Below are positions 8,669 through 16,307 of a DNA stretch of 64,000 bases, piece after piece. Numbering within the stretch: the stretch's first letter is position 1; every line of letters begins with the position of its first letter. The translations under genes were made by a program, and so were the position numbers. The notes under the pieces were generated by a model that was given only the letters and a program-made list of their open reading frames with translations, was not told the DNA's origin and made no database searches. Source of the stretch: an uncultured Eubacteriales bacterium. Its GTDB lineage: Bacteria > Bacillota > Clostridia > Oscillospirales > Acutalibacteraceae. Where the stretch lies: the NCBI GenBank assembly GCA_934630515.1, contig CAKTVV010000013.1, forward strand, positions 25,288-89,287, read 5' to 3'.

Positions 8669-9205
8669 TTATTGCGGTCCGGTATGACGGGAGCGTTTCC
8701 GAATGGTGTGGATGCGCACCAGCGCCACCACCAGCGACAGCAGCGTGAACCCCTCGCAGACGATGCCGGCGACGGAGCCGATGCAGGCGTTGTATATCAG
8801 CCAGGAGGTGGAGGTGGCGAGAATGATCCAGCGCATCCGCACGGTGTCGGTGCAGCCGTAGGCATAGGTGGACAGCACCTTAGCGACGGCGATCAGCAGG
8901 CTCTTCGGGCCGCTCCATGTCACCAGCGAGAACAGCACGAAGCCGGCGCTGAACAGCGCCCGGGAGAGGGTGGTCTTTTTCCCCTTTTCTACCTGATAGG
9001 AAAACACGTAATTGCGCACACAGCCCACAAAATTCATGGCGGTGCCGGTGTAGGCGCCCAGCAGCAGATACTGTATCCCGAAGAGAAATTCATTCATGGT
9101 GCGCAGAAACAGGATACGCTTATGCGTCTTGCACTGAAACGATAGAACGCTGGCGAGTATGCCGAGGAACCCCAGCCCCTGTATCAGCCAATCCAGGACA
9201 GTCAT
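8669..9205 (-). CDS. YgjV family inner-membrane protein
   Basis: 178 aa with about six hydrophobic helices. The opening WLIQGLGFLGILASVLSFQ, then RTMNEFLFGIQYLLLGA and NFVGCVRNYVF, are typical of the YgjV family of bacterial membrane proteins, whose function is unknown. Two starts are possible, 9211 and 9205. 9205 is chosen because AGAAGG lies 8 nt before it but only 2 nt before the upstream ATG. A consensus promoter lies just upstream and the gene is transcribed alone. Confidence 0.8.
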   Translation of the reverse strand: MTVLDWLIQGLGFLGILASVLSFQCKTHKRILFLRTMNEFLFGIQYLLLGAYTGTAMNFVGCVRNYVFSYQVEKGKKTTLSRALFSAGFVLFSLVTWSGPKSLLIAVAKVLSTYAYGCTDTVRMRWIILATSTSWLIYNACIGSVAGIVCEGFTLLSLVVALVRIHTIRKRSRHTGPQ

Positions 9206-9243
9206 GTGCATACCCTTCTTTCCCCGCTGTATTTCCGCCGTTC

Positions 9244-9272
9244 ATCATACGCTGATCGGGAGGAAGTGTCAA
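9244..9272 (-). promoter_or_regulatory. Promoter of the YgjV-like gene
   Basis: Read on the minus strand: -35 TTGACA (9267-9272), 17-bp spacer, -10 TATGAT (9244-9249). Confidence 0.85.
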
Positions 9273-9385
9273 GATGGAGGATTGGTGCAAAAAAATGTAA
9301 AAATGTTGAATACAGCAAAAGTCCCCGCCGCTCCGAACGTGAAGTGACCCCAAAAAGTTAGACAAAGAATAAGGGAAAAAACTGT

Positions 9386-10171
9386 TCAAGCAACCGAAAG
9401 GGCTTGCTGTCTGTGAATTGCAGGCGGCAAGCCCTTCAGCTTTGCCTTGATTCTGCGGTTGTTGTAGTAGTCCAGATATGCAATCAGCTCCTGCTTGAAG
9501 TGTTCCATCGATTTGAACTTCTGCAAATACAGCAGCTCGCCTTTGAGCACTCCAAAGAAGTTTTCAATTACTGCATTGTCCAGACAATTTTCCTTGCGGC
9601 TCATGCTCTGCCGAATACCCTTCTCACGAAGCATCTGCTGATACTGCCTGTGCTGGTACTGCCAGCCTTGGTCAGAATGGAGAATCAGATCCGTTCCATC
9701 CGGTATCTTCTGAAAGGCCTTGTCCAGCATGGTTGTTACCATGCGCAGCACGGGACGATCCGAAATCGTGTAACTGACCAGATCGCTGCTGTGCAGATCA
9801 AGAATCGGCGACAGATACAGCTTTTCGCCGAACAGGCTGAACTCCGTCACATCCGTGACCCATTTCTGATTTGGCTTGTCTGCGTGGAAATCCCGATTCA
9901 GCAGATTCGGCGCAATTTTACCCACGTCTCCCTTATAGGAACGATATTTCTTCATTCGGACACGGCAAACCAGGTCTAATTCCTTCATAAGCCGCTGGAC
10001 GGTCTTGTGATTCACAGAGAAACCTCGACCGTGCAGTGCCGCTGTGATCCGGCGATAGCCGTACCTTCCCTTGTTTTCGTGGTGAATTGCTGTAATTTCA
10101 TCCTTGACAGACGTGTATTTGTCCACTTTCTGCATCTGCTTCAAGTGGTAATAAAAGGTTGCACGGGGCAT
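9386..10171 (-). CDS. IS3-family transposase OrfB (copy 1)
   Basis: 261 aa from ATG (MPRATFYYHLKQ). HTH_21-like N-terminus (KGRYGYRRITAALHGRG), then the rve integrase core with the DDE triad: WVTDVTEF (D), HSDQGWQYQ (D) and VIENFFGVLKGELLY (E). In intact elements OrfB is made as an OrfAB fusion by -1 frameshifting; here the upstream orfA is broken (10213-10577), so OrfAB cannot form normally. OrfB alone usually does not transpose, but this copy could in principle be complemented by copy 2. Confidence 0.9.
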   Translation of the reverse strand: MPRATFYYHLKQMQKVDKYTSVKDEITAIHHENKGRYGYRRITAALHGRGFSVNHKTVQRLMKELDLVCRVRMKKYRSYKGDVGKIAPNLLNRDFHADKPNQKWVTDVTEFSLFGEKLYLSPILDLHSSDLVSYTISDRPVLRMVTTMLDKAFQKIPDGTDLILHSDQGWQYQHRQYQQMLREKGIRQSMSRKENCLDNAVIENFFGVLKGELLYLQKFKSMEHFKQELIAYLDYYNNRRIKAKLKGLPPAIHRQQALSVA

Positions 10172-10212
10172 TTGAGCGATTGAGAGAAGGAGATTGAGTG
10201 CGTGTCTTTGCC

Positions 10213-10577
10213 TTAGTTCCTGAACTGCCAGCGTTTTTTGTGCCGGCGTCGCTCGTCTTCCAAAACCAAGGCTTGCAATTTTTTAGGTATTCATTCTCCG
10301 CTCGCAGCCGCTGGACTTCTGCCAGCAGATCTTCTTCTACCTCTTTCGGCAGCTGCTTTAGCGGACGACCCTTGCGCCCGCATCCTCGCCGTTCGACAGC
10401 AAAGCCTTCCGGACCTTCTGTCAGGTAGATCCGCTTCCAGTCTTGTATCCTGTGATGATCGCTGACCTCAAATTGTCTCGCTGTCTCGCAGTAACTTAAC
10501 TTTTCCTTCAGCATGGTTTCTACGACCAGTTTCTTGAGTTATGGTGTGTATCGTTTGTTCGGTACTCCCTTTGGCAT
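10213..10577 (-). pseudogene. Broken transposase orfA (copy 1)
   Basis: Compared with the intact orfA at 63484-63849. The start ATG is at 10577, but codon 13 is TAA (10539-10541; E in the intact copy: RYTPE becomes RYTP-stop). The A-run on the coding strand is six (10279-10284) instead of seven, shifting the remaining frame so that the protein runs off as NCKPWFWK instead of KLQALVLED. An internal ATG at 10514 opens a 138-codon frame that ends in this wrong frame. Two independent lesions show long inactivity. Confidence 0.9.
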
Positions 10578-10637
10578 AAAAATCACCCCACTTGTTAGAC
10601 ATTATATCACTTTGTCTAACAAATGGGGTGCAGTTCA

Positions 10638-11027
10638 CAACTCGGCTGGCTCTATTTTCTTCTTCATTTGAGGCTCCTTGGGTGGTCGTCCTCTTCGTTG
10701 CCTGGCCAATCCCCCATACCCCTCTATTTTATACCGCTTGACCCACTGCCGCAATAGGCTGTCTTCTATTCCTGATGAAAATGCTGCTTCTTTGTACGAT
10801 GCTCCTGCCAGAACTTTTGCTACCAGCTCATACTTTTCTTCTACTGTCCATACCTTGCATTGCATCTTGTGTCGCAACGCATCCGGACCACAGGATTCTT
10901 CTATCCTGAACCACTTACAAATTATTTTGTGAAAGTTCCCTTCTTGTATGCCCTCTGGCGTTTCTGGCCATTTCCCTTCCCGATACATTTTCACGCACAT
11001 TCGCTTGTACTCACAGCTGTATTTCAT
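10638..11027 (-). pseudogene. Truncated transposase orfA
   Basis: 130 codons including the read-through into IS copy 1. It starts MKYSCEYKRMCVKMYREGKW and contains a helix-turn-helix (YELVAKVLAGASYKEAA, then SLLRQWVKRYKIEGYGG) and GRPPKEP, the standard IS150-group OrfA layout. The frame ends at TGA (10635-10637), which is the first codon of the neighbouring IS, after EPAEL. In relatives the leucine-zipper half would follow, so about a third of the protein is gone. Confidence 0.85.
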
Positions 11028-11070
11028 ATAGCAATACCCCCAACACTGGGTGTCCAGTATTGGGGGTACA
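10638..11070 (-). mobile_element. Remnant of a second IS3-family element
   Basis: The outer (5') end is preserved at 11049-11070 as GGTGTCCAG...GGGGGTACA, the same terminal repeat as in the element at 45186-45824. Only the orfA end remains; orfB and the other terminal repeat are missing, and the remnant is cut exactly at the edge of IS copy 1. This fits insertion of copy 1 followed by an adjacent deletion to its left. Confidence 0.85.
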
Positions 11071-11103
11071 TATCAGTAAACAGGGGCGCTTTTGGATTCG
11101 GTT

Positions 11104-11835
11104 TTACGCAAAGAAGATGGTGTCGAACAGGGCACAGGCGAACCACTCGTGCATTTCCCGATCCGGGTGGTTGACGTGGTTGCACAGACGGTAGGTCATA
11201 TCGGCTCCGGCGGTCTCCAGCGCCATCCAGCGGGCGTTATAGTCGCAGAACAGGGCGCCCTCCTCCTGCGCTGCCTTGCCGCCGGCGGCGAAATACGTGC
11301 GGTCCCAGCCCCTTTCGTGGTTGCGGGCGCAGCTCTCGGCGATGCCCCGCAGGGACTCGGTCTGGATGCGGGTGTCCACATACTTGGCTACGCCGTTATC
11401 GCTGAAGAAAATCACCTCGGTGCCGTCCTGTCTGGCTCGGCGCACGATGCTGCGGATAGCGTCGGTATAGAGGGATAATCCCTCCTCGCCGCCACCGCAA
11501 TCGTTCAGCCCAAAGGAGACGATCAGCAGATCCGGGTGGAACGCCATCACGTCCCGCTCCATGCGGGCGTAGCCGCCGGGGGCATTGTCGCCGCTGATGC
11601 CGGCGTTGATGATATTCAGATAGACCCGGGGAAAGAAGTAGTTGATCTTTTCCTTCAGCCGCTGGATGTAGCTGTAGGGCGGGTCGTAGACCACATCGAA
11701 GCCGTTCTCGCCGGTGCGGAACAGCTCAAAACAGCCTTGGGTCACACTGTCCCCTAATACGGCGATGGTGACGGGGCCGTTGCCCTTGGGGTCGGCGTTG
11801 CAGCGCTTAATTTTCTCCACAAATGACGGTATCAT
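11104..11835 (-). CDS. SGNH/GDSL-type hydrolase
   Basis: 243 aa, no signal peptide. The four blocks of the SGNH fold are present: block I GDSVTQG with the nucleophile Ser (~residue 29), block II GISGDN with the oxyanion Gly, block III GLNDCGG with Asn, and block V NHPDREMH with the catalytic Asp and His. Such enzymes are esterases, often deacetylating carbohydrates. It stands alone: promoter at 11870-11898 and an IS remnant directly downstream, which has probably replaced its terminator. Confidence 0.88.
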   Translation of the reverse strand: MIPSFVEKIKRCNADPKGNGPVTIAVLGDSVTQGCFELFRTGENGFDVVYDPPYSYIQRLKEKINYFFPRVYLNIINAGISGDNAPGGYARMERDVMAFHPDLLIVSFGLNDCGGGEEGLSLYTDAIRSIVRRARQDGTEVIFFSDNGVAKYVDTRIQTESLRGIAESCARNHERGWDRTYFAAGGKAAQEEGALFCDYNARWMALETAGADMTYRLCNHVNHPDREMHEWFACALFDTIFFA

Positions 11836-11869
11836 AGCGTATCCCTCTCTTTATATGTTGGATGGCTTT

Positions 11870-11898
11870 ATTGTACTGATCCGATCTGACTCTGTCAA
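11870..11898 (-). promoter_or_regulatory. Promoter of the SGNH hydrolase gene
   Basis: Minus strand: -35 TTGACA (11893-11898), 17-bp spacer, -10 TACAAT (11870-11875). Confidence 0.85.
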
Positions 11899-11960
11899 TT
11901 GCTTATATTCACCTTTTTGGGATATTTTCCGTCCGGATTGCATAGATATGGGCGGGAGGG

Positions 11961-13253
11961 ATGTCTATGATCGAAACCGTCCGCCCCGGAGATACCGTCG
12001 GCTCTGTGGCTGCCCGGCTGGAGGTGCCGGAGGATCTGTTGGCGGAGCTGAACGGCATCACGGTGAACACACCGCTGGTGGTGGGGCAGGCGCTGGTGGC
12101 GCTGACGCCGGAGGTGCAGTATACCGTGCTGCCCGGGGATACGCTGTATTCCATTGCCCGGGCGTTTTCCACCTCGGTGGTGCAGCTGTATCGCAATAAC
12201 CCCGGCTTGGGCGGCAGTCCGCAGGTGGAGGTGAACCGCACGCTGGTGATCCGCTTCCGGGAGGAGCCGTCCCGTCCGCTGGCGGTGAATGCCTATGCGT
12301 ATCCCTCTATCGCCGGGGCGCTGCTGGATGAGACCCTGCCGTATCTGACGTATTTCACGCCGTTTACCTACGGCTTTACCCTGTCCGGTGAGCTGATCCC
12401 GCCGCCGGACGAGGGGATGATTGCCCGGGCGCTCCGCTATGGGGTCACTCCCTGGATGCACCTGTCCACCCTGACGGAGCAGGGAAATTTCAGCAGTGAG
12501 CTGGGGCTGGCGCTGCTGCGGGATCCGGCGGCGCAGGTGGCGCTCACCGCCAATATCCTGCGCACCATGGAGGAGAAGAATTATCAGGGGCTGGATGTGG
12601 ATTTTGAGTTTCTCGGCGCCGAGGGGGCGGCGCCGTATGCGGCGTTTATCGCCGCTCTGCGGCAGCAGCTGTCGCCGCTGGGCTACGAGGTGGTGGTGGC
12701 GCTGGCGCCGAAGGTGCGGGCGGATCAGCCCGGAACGCTGTATGAGGGACACGACTATGCCGCATTGGGTGCGGCGGCAGACGGGGTGCTGCTGATGACC
12801 TATGAGTGGGGCTATACCTACGGGCCGCCCATGGCGGTGGCGCCGATCCCGTCGGTGCGGCGGGTGCTGGACTATGCCGTTACGGTCATTCCCCGGGAAA
12901 AGATCTTCATGGGCGTGCCTACCTATGGCTACGATTGGCCGCTGCCCTATACGCCGGGTGTCACGATGGCCCGCAGCCTGTCCAACCCCGAGGCGGTGGA
13001 GCTGGCGCTGACCTATGGGGCGGAAATTCAGTTCGATCCCGCCGTCAAGGCGCCGTATTTCGTGTATACGGCGGCGGGGGTCGCCCACGAGGTGTGGTTC
13101 GAGGACGCCCGCAGCATCGCTGCCAAGCTGGAGCTGGTGGGGGAATACGGCTTCCGGGGGATCGGCTACTGGAATCTGGATCGTCCCTTTCCCCAGAATT
13201 GGAGCCTGCTCAACAGCCGCTATCGGGTGGAAAATAAGGGGCGTACCCCCTGA
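11961..13253 (+). CDS. LysM and glycoside hydrolase family 18 protein (YaaH/SleL-like spore hydrolase)
   Basis: 430 aa. Two LysM repeats at the N-terminus (ETVRPGDTVGSVAARL, then YTVLPGDTLYSIARAF) bind peptidoglycan. A GH18 barrel follows from ~110, with the catalytic signature GLDVDFEFL (~residues 211-219; the Glu is the acid) and the late-barrel block GIGYWNL. This order matches YaaH/SleL, the cortical-fragment lysin of spores. There is no signal peptide, as in those spore-coat-targeted proteins. RBS GGGAGGG lies just before the ATG. Spore germination is the likely role given the other sporulation genes here. Confidence 0.9.
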   Translation: MSMIETVRPGDTVGSVAARLEVPEDLLAELNGITVNTPLVVGQALVALTPEVQYTVLPGDTLYSIARAFSTSVVQLYRNNPGLGGSPQVEVNRTLVIRFREEPSRPLAVNAYAYPSIAGALLDETLPYLTYFTPFTYGFTLSGELIPPPDEGMIARALRYGVTPWMHLSTLTEQGNFSSELGLALLRDPAAQVALTANILRTMEEKNYQGLDVDFEFLGAEGAAPYAAFIAALRQQLSPLGYEVVVALAPKVRADQPGTLYEGHDYAALGAAADGVLLMTYEWGYTYGPPMAVAPIPSVRRVLDYAVTVIPREKIFMGVPTYGYDWPLPYTPGVTMARSLSNPEAVELALTYGAEIQFDPAVKAPYFVYTAAGVAHEVWFEDARSIAAKLELVGEYGFRGIGYWNLDRPFPQNWSLLNSRYRVENKGRTP

Positions 13254-13258
13254 AGGTC

Positions 13259-13287
13259 TTGCACCGGAGCGGAAGCTGTGGTACAAT
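13259..13287 (+). promoter_or_regulatory. Promoter of the small Cys-rich protein gene
   Basis: -35 TTGCAC (13259-13264), 17-bp spacer, -10 TACAAT (13282-13287). Confidence 0.75.
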
Positions 13288-13305
13288 AGCCGTGAGGTGA
13301 GCGGC

Positions 13306-13482
13306 ATGGGCTATATCTGTGAGGATTGCGAAAACTACGATTATGACGAAGAATGCGAGGATTATGTGTGCGCCGTGGACATGGATATGGACGATCTGGA
13401 GCAGTTCGTGCTGTCCCGGCAGACCCGCTGTCCGTATTATCGAGTGCGGGACGATTACCGCATCGTGCGCCGCCAGAATTAA
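13306..13482 (+). CDS. Small Cys-rich acidic protein (DUF6472-like)
   Basis: 58 aa: MGYICEDCENYDYDEECEDY start, further Cys in YVCAVDMDM and TRCPYYR, end YRIVRRQN. Five cysteines, two of them in CEDC, suggest a metal-binding (zinc-ribbon-like) fold. The pattern YDEE...C.VD.D.DE...CPYF...YKIVRKQ is shared by small proteins of Clostridia annotated DUF6472; the function is unknown. It has its own promoter and terminator. The ATG is preceded by GTGAGG. Family assignment is from memory of the motif. Confidence 0.75.
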   Translation: MGYICEDCENYDYDEECEDYVCAVDMDMDDLEQFVLSRQTRCPYYRVRDDYRIVRRQN

Positions 13483-13486
13483 AGCA

Positions 13487-13520
13487 GAAACCACACCGGG
13501 TAACCGGTGTGGTTTCTTTT
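13487..13520 (+). terminator. Rho-independent terminator
   Basis: Perfect 13-bp stem (13487-13499 with 13504-13516), loop GTAA, then TTTT. Confidence 0.93.
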
Positions 13521-13578
13521 AGCGGCTTTGCAGGTATTGAAAAGCAGGGGAGCGGCGGATATGGTCGAAGATGTCCTC

Positions 13579-13839
13579 CTACGGCAGCTCCCAGACGGTT
13601 TCGTTCAATGCTCGGGTCTCTGCTGAGGCCCGGCAGAGCAGGTCGGCTCGGGTCTCCTGCGGCTCTCCGGCGCCATCGGTGTATTGCCGGATCAGCGATA
13701 GGCAAAACCGATCGCCCCTGTCGGTCTGCACCGTCCGGGTCTCGTAGAGCACCGCCGAGTCCCGCTGCGGGATCCAGCAGCGGGTTTCAAACGCTGCCAG
13801 CACCGTTTCCGGGGTGAGGGCTTTGGTCTGCCCGGTCAT
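13579..13839 (-). CDS. Hypothetical protein downstream of the HAAS-domain protein
   Basis: 86 aa, soluble, unrecognised. The start ATG overlaps the stop of the preceding gene (ATGA, 13836-13839), a sign of translational coupling in the PadR-HAAS operon. It begins MTGQTKALTPETVLAAFETR and contains a beta-rich middle (YETRTVQTDRGDRFCLSLI). No signal peptide or membrane helix is seen. An earlier in-frame start far upstream would lie inside the HAAS gene and is not credible. No obvious terminator follows. Confidence 0.6.
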   Translation of the reverse strand: MTGQTKALTPETVLAAFETRCWIPQRDSAVLYETRTVQTDRGDRFCLSLIRQYTDGAGEPQETRADLLCRASAETRALNETVWELP

Positions 13840-14564
13840 TGGAACCAGCCCCACACATGCCAGAATTGCACAGAGCCGGCGGCCAGCGTACACGCCACAT
13901 ACCCGACGATGAAGCACACCGCAAACACCAGCAGGCTCACCAGCGCCACCAGCCGCAGCCGCTGCTTGCGGGCGGAGCTGAACTGGGGATGGATCGCCAG
14001 CGGCGGCAGCACCGCCTTTTGGGCGGCGGCAGCCAGTGCATTGTGGTGGAACCGGCCGTAGGCACGGCACAGCTGCCGCATAAAAGCAAAATAATATACC
14101 GTGCCCACCACCGTCAAGGCGGTCAGCGCCGCAAACAGGAGGGCGAAAATGCAGGCGCAGGGATACGGCATAGCGGGCACGGAGATCCCCTCCAGCCGTC
14201 CCAGATCGCCCGCCAGCGTTATCGCTAATGCGCCGAATGAGGGAATGAGCACCACCAGCACCACGGCAAAGGATGCCAGCAGCACGCACAGGAGACCGAA
14301 AAAGAGATCCAGCACCCCTAAGCCGATGCCGGTCAGCGCTTTTTTGCCGGTGGGGGCGCTTTTCGGCTCCGCAGCGTATTGGGCGGCGATCTGGCGGGGG
14401 TCGCCCAGCTTGGCGGCGATCTCCTCCTCCGAGCAGCCGTCCGCCCGCTTAAAGGCAAAATGCTCTGCGTATTCCTCCCGGATGTCTGCTACATCCGCCA
14501 CCTCCCGGCGGTTTAGCTCGTCCTCTAAAATATGCAGAAATTCATTCTCAGTCATGATTCTCAT
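13836..14564 (-). CDS. HAAS/DUF1700 domain membrane protein
   Basis: 242 aa. Residues 1-65 are the HAAS (DUF1700) helical domain: NEFLHILEDELNRR...DIREEYAEHF...EIAAKLGDPRQIAAQY. Four hydrophobic helices follow (~75-105, 110-135, 138-165, 205-235). Such proteins are usually encoded directly after a PadR-type repressor, as here (17-bp overlap with its 3' end), and are thought to be part of the regulated response at the membrane. The function is otherwise unknown. Confidence 0.85.
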   Translation of the reverse strand: MRIMTENEFLHILEDELNRREVADVADIREEYAEHFAFKRADGCSEEEIAAKLGDPRQIAAQYAAEPKSAPTGKKALTGIGLGVLDLFFGLLCVLLASFAVVLVVLIPSFGALAITLAGDLGRLEGISVPAMPYPCACIFALLFAALTALTVVGTVYYFAFMRQLCRAYGRFHHNALAAAAQKAVLPPLAIHPQFSSARKQRLRLVALVSLLVFAVCFIVGYVACTLAAGSVQFWHVWGWFQ

Positions 14565-14868
14565 CCTCCAATATCGTTTTTACCGAATCGGCGAACCGCA
14601 GATAGGCGGTGCGATCCTCCTCGTAGGTCTGCTGTCCCAGCTCCGTCAGAGAATAATACTTGCGGGGCGGACCGCCGCTTTCCTCCTGCAGATAGGTGGT
14701 CAGCAGCCCATCGGTCTTTAGCTTGCGCAGGATGGGGTACACTGTGCCGTCGGCGATGTCGATCTGACGGGACAGCGCTTCGGAGATCTCGTAGCCGTAG
14801 CGATCCCGCCCCTTCAGCAGCGCCAGCACGCATAGCTCCAGCACGCCTTTTTTATATTGATTGTTCAC
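14548..14868 (-). CDS. PadR family transcriptional regulator
   Basis: 106 aa. Winged-helix PadR domain: LELCVLALLKGRDRYGYEI, then DGTVYPILRKLKTDGLL and GGPPRKYYSLTELG, with a short C-terminal helix for dimerisation. It represses its own operon in most studied cases. The promoter region at 14908-14943 contains an inverted repeat over the -10, a likely binding site for this protein. First gene of a three-gene operon with the HAAS protein and a small unknown protein. Confidence 0.93.
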   Translation of the reverse strand: MNNQYKKGVLELCVLALLKGRDRYGYEISEALSRQIDIADGTVYPILRKLKTDGLLTTYLQEESGGPPRKYYSLTELGQQTYEEDRTAYLRFADSVKTILEDENHD

Positions 14869-14907
14869 GGAAGCTCTCCTTTTGCTTTCAGATGTGATGC
14901 ATCATCC

Positions 14908-14943
14908 ACTACTATATTATATTTAGTAGTTTTGAAAAGTCAA
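14908..14943 (-). promoter_or_regulatory. Promoter with palindromic operator upstream of padR-type gene
   Basis: Minus strand: -35 TTGACT (14938-14943), 16-bp spacer, -10 TATAAT (14916-14921). A palindrome ACTACTA-N9-TAGTAGT (14908-14930) covers the -10 and part of the spacer. Autoregulation by the PadR-type protein is an inference. Confidence 0.8.
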
Positions 14944-14996
14944 TAGTTTTTTCAACAATTTTTTGGATCTGTATTTTCCGGTATAGGGGCATAATA

Positions 14997-15030
14997 GTAA
15001 AAGCTCCGCCGTCCATAGACGGCGGAGCTT
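14997..15030 (-). terminator. Rho-independent terminator for the DUF554 gene
   Basis: 13-bp perfect stem (15001-15013 with 15018-15030), loop CATA; on the minus strand it is followed by TTTT. Confidence 0.88.
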
Positions 15031-15045
15031 GGCAGCGGATAAGCC

Positions 15046-15768
15046 TTAAAGAAACAAGGCGAGCAGCACGGCGATCGGCAGCGACGGCAGCAGATTGGCG
15101 ACCTTGATGGTGCGGGGCCAGACTAAATTGATACCTACGCAGAATATGAGAATATTTCCCACCATGGAAAGGGCATCCAGCACCGGATCGGTGACGCAGC
15201 CGGACAGCAGCGCCGCCAACAGGGTCATGCCGCCCTGAAGCAGCGCCAGCGGAAGGAAAGCGAAGATGCAGCCCTTTCCCAGCGAGGCAGCCATGATCAG
15301 CACTACGATCAGATCGATGACGGCTTTGGCGACCAGGATGGAATGGTCGCCGGATACGCCGTCCTGAATGGAGCCTAAGATCCCCATGGCGCCGATGCTG
15401 ACGGTCAGCGAGGCGGACAGAAATCCGGTGGTGAACCGGCTGTCTCCGTCGCTGCCGGTCTTGTGGCGCAGCCAGTTGCCCAGGCGCTCAAACCAGCCGT
15501 CGATGTCCAGCAGCTCCCCGATGAGAGCGCCGCCGGCCAGAGAGACCACCACCGGGATGGTGCCGATGGTGGTGAGCGTCTCGCCGTCGGCGGCTGGCAC
15601 CAGCATTTTGGATAGGGTCCCTGCCAGCCCCAGAAACATCACGGCAAAGCCGGTGGCTTTCAATATGGTTTCCTGCCAGCTTTCCCGGAGGAAGCGCTTG
15701 CAGCCGATTCCCAGCAGCCCGCCGAGGATAACGGCAGCCGCATTGATGATCGTTCCCAGTCCTCGCAT
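15046..15768 (-). CDS. DUF554 family membrane protein
   Basis: 240 aa with about seven hydrophobic helices. Starts MRGLGTIINAAAVILGGLLG, with GTIPVVVSLAGGALIGELLDID and TTGFLSASLTVSIGAMGILGSIQDG, all typical of DUF554 (YdfK/YqgA-like) proteins. Function unknown; a transporter role is often guessed. A second ATG at 15789 is in frame, but it lies inside the upstream GNAT gene and has no RBS, so 15768 is preferred (GGAG about 15 nt upstream is also poor). It follows the GNAT gene by 5 bp, so one operon. Confidence 0.85.
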   Translation of the reverse strand: MRGLGTIINAAAVILGGLLGIGCKRFLRESWQETILKATGFAVMFLGLAGTLSKMLVPAADGETLTTIGTIPVVVSLAGGALIGELLDIDGWFERLGNWLRHKTGSDGDSRFTTGFLSASLTVSIGAMGILGSIQDGVSGDHSILVAKAVIDLIVVLIMAASLGKGCIFAFLPLALLQGGMTLLAALLSGCVTDPVLDALSMVGNILIFCVGINLVWPRTIKVANLLPSLPIAVLLALFL

Positions 15769-15773
15769 GGCGT

Positions 15774-16268
15774 TTATTCCGCACTCCATTCATAGTTGAC
15801 GATATCCAGCCAGCGTCCGAATTTCTGTCCGACGGCATGGAGGGTGCCGCTGCAGCGGAACCCCATCTGCTCGTGTAAGCGGATGCTGGCGGCATTTTCG
15901 CCGGTGATGACCGACACCACCGTGTGGATAGCGGGATCTTGCTTGGCGGCGGCAAGGATCGCCTCCATCAGCGCCCGGGCGATCCCCCGGCGGCGATAGT
16001 CCGGGTGGACATAGATGGATAGCTCCACCGTGGTGCGGTAGGCTTCCTTTTCCCGATAGGGGGACAGGCTGGCGTAGCCCACCGCCCGTCCGTCCTCCTC
16101 CGCTACCAGCAGCGGGTGGTTGTCCCGCCCGTGCCGCTCCATCCACCGCTGCCATTCCTCCGGGGTCTTCTCCTGCAGATCGAAGGTGGCGGTGTTGTGG
16201 GTGATCTCATAGTTCATGATCTCCAGCAGATCGGTGGCGTCCTCCGGCCGCCCGGTGCGTATTTGCAT
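15774..16268 (-). CDS. GNAT family N-acetyltransferase (PAT/MddA-like)
   Basis: 164 aa. MQIRTGRPEDATDLLEI start, TFDLQEKTPEEW, the acetyl-CoA binding motif YRRRGIARALMEAI (R/Q-x-x-G-x-G/A) and the end GRWLDIVNYEW place it with phosphinothricin/methionine-sulfoximine acetyltransferase-like GNATs. These acetylate amino groups of small amino-acid analogues or toxic metabolites. RBS AAGGAGAG precedes the ATG. Shares a transcript with the DUF554 gene. Confidence 0.88.
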   Translation of the reverse strand: MQIRTGRPEDATDLLEIMNYEITHNTATFDLQEKTPEEWQRWMERHGRDNHPLLVAEEDGRAVGYASLSPYREKEAYRTTVELSIYVHPDYRRRGIARALMEAILAAAKQDPAIHTVVSVITGENAASIRLHEQMGFRCSGTLHAVGQKFGRWLDIVNYEWSAE

Positions 16269-16307
16269 ATGGCTCTCTCCTTATTGACCGCATCTGCACC
16301 TTATATT

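Larger units (their letters stand above)
9340..10637 (-). mobile_element. IS3-family (IS150-group) insertion sequence, copy 1, defective
   Basis: 1298 bp, the same length as the copy at 62611-63908, and similar throughout. The left end reads TGAAGTGACCCC; the right end (minus strand) reads TGAACTGCACCCC, so the outer right repeat differs from copy 2. Both ends share GTTAGACAA further in. orfB is open, but orfA has a nonsense codon and has lost one base of the A-run used for frameshifting. Its right edge abuts an IS remnant of another type (10638-11070). No clear target duplication is visible (left flank GAACG, right flank CAACT). Confidence 0.9.
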
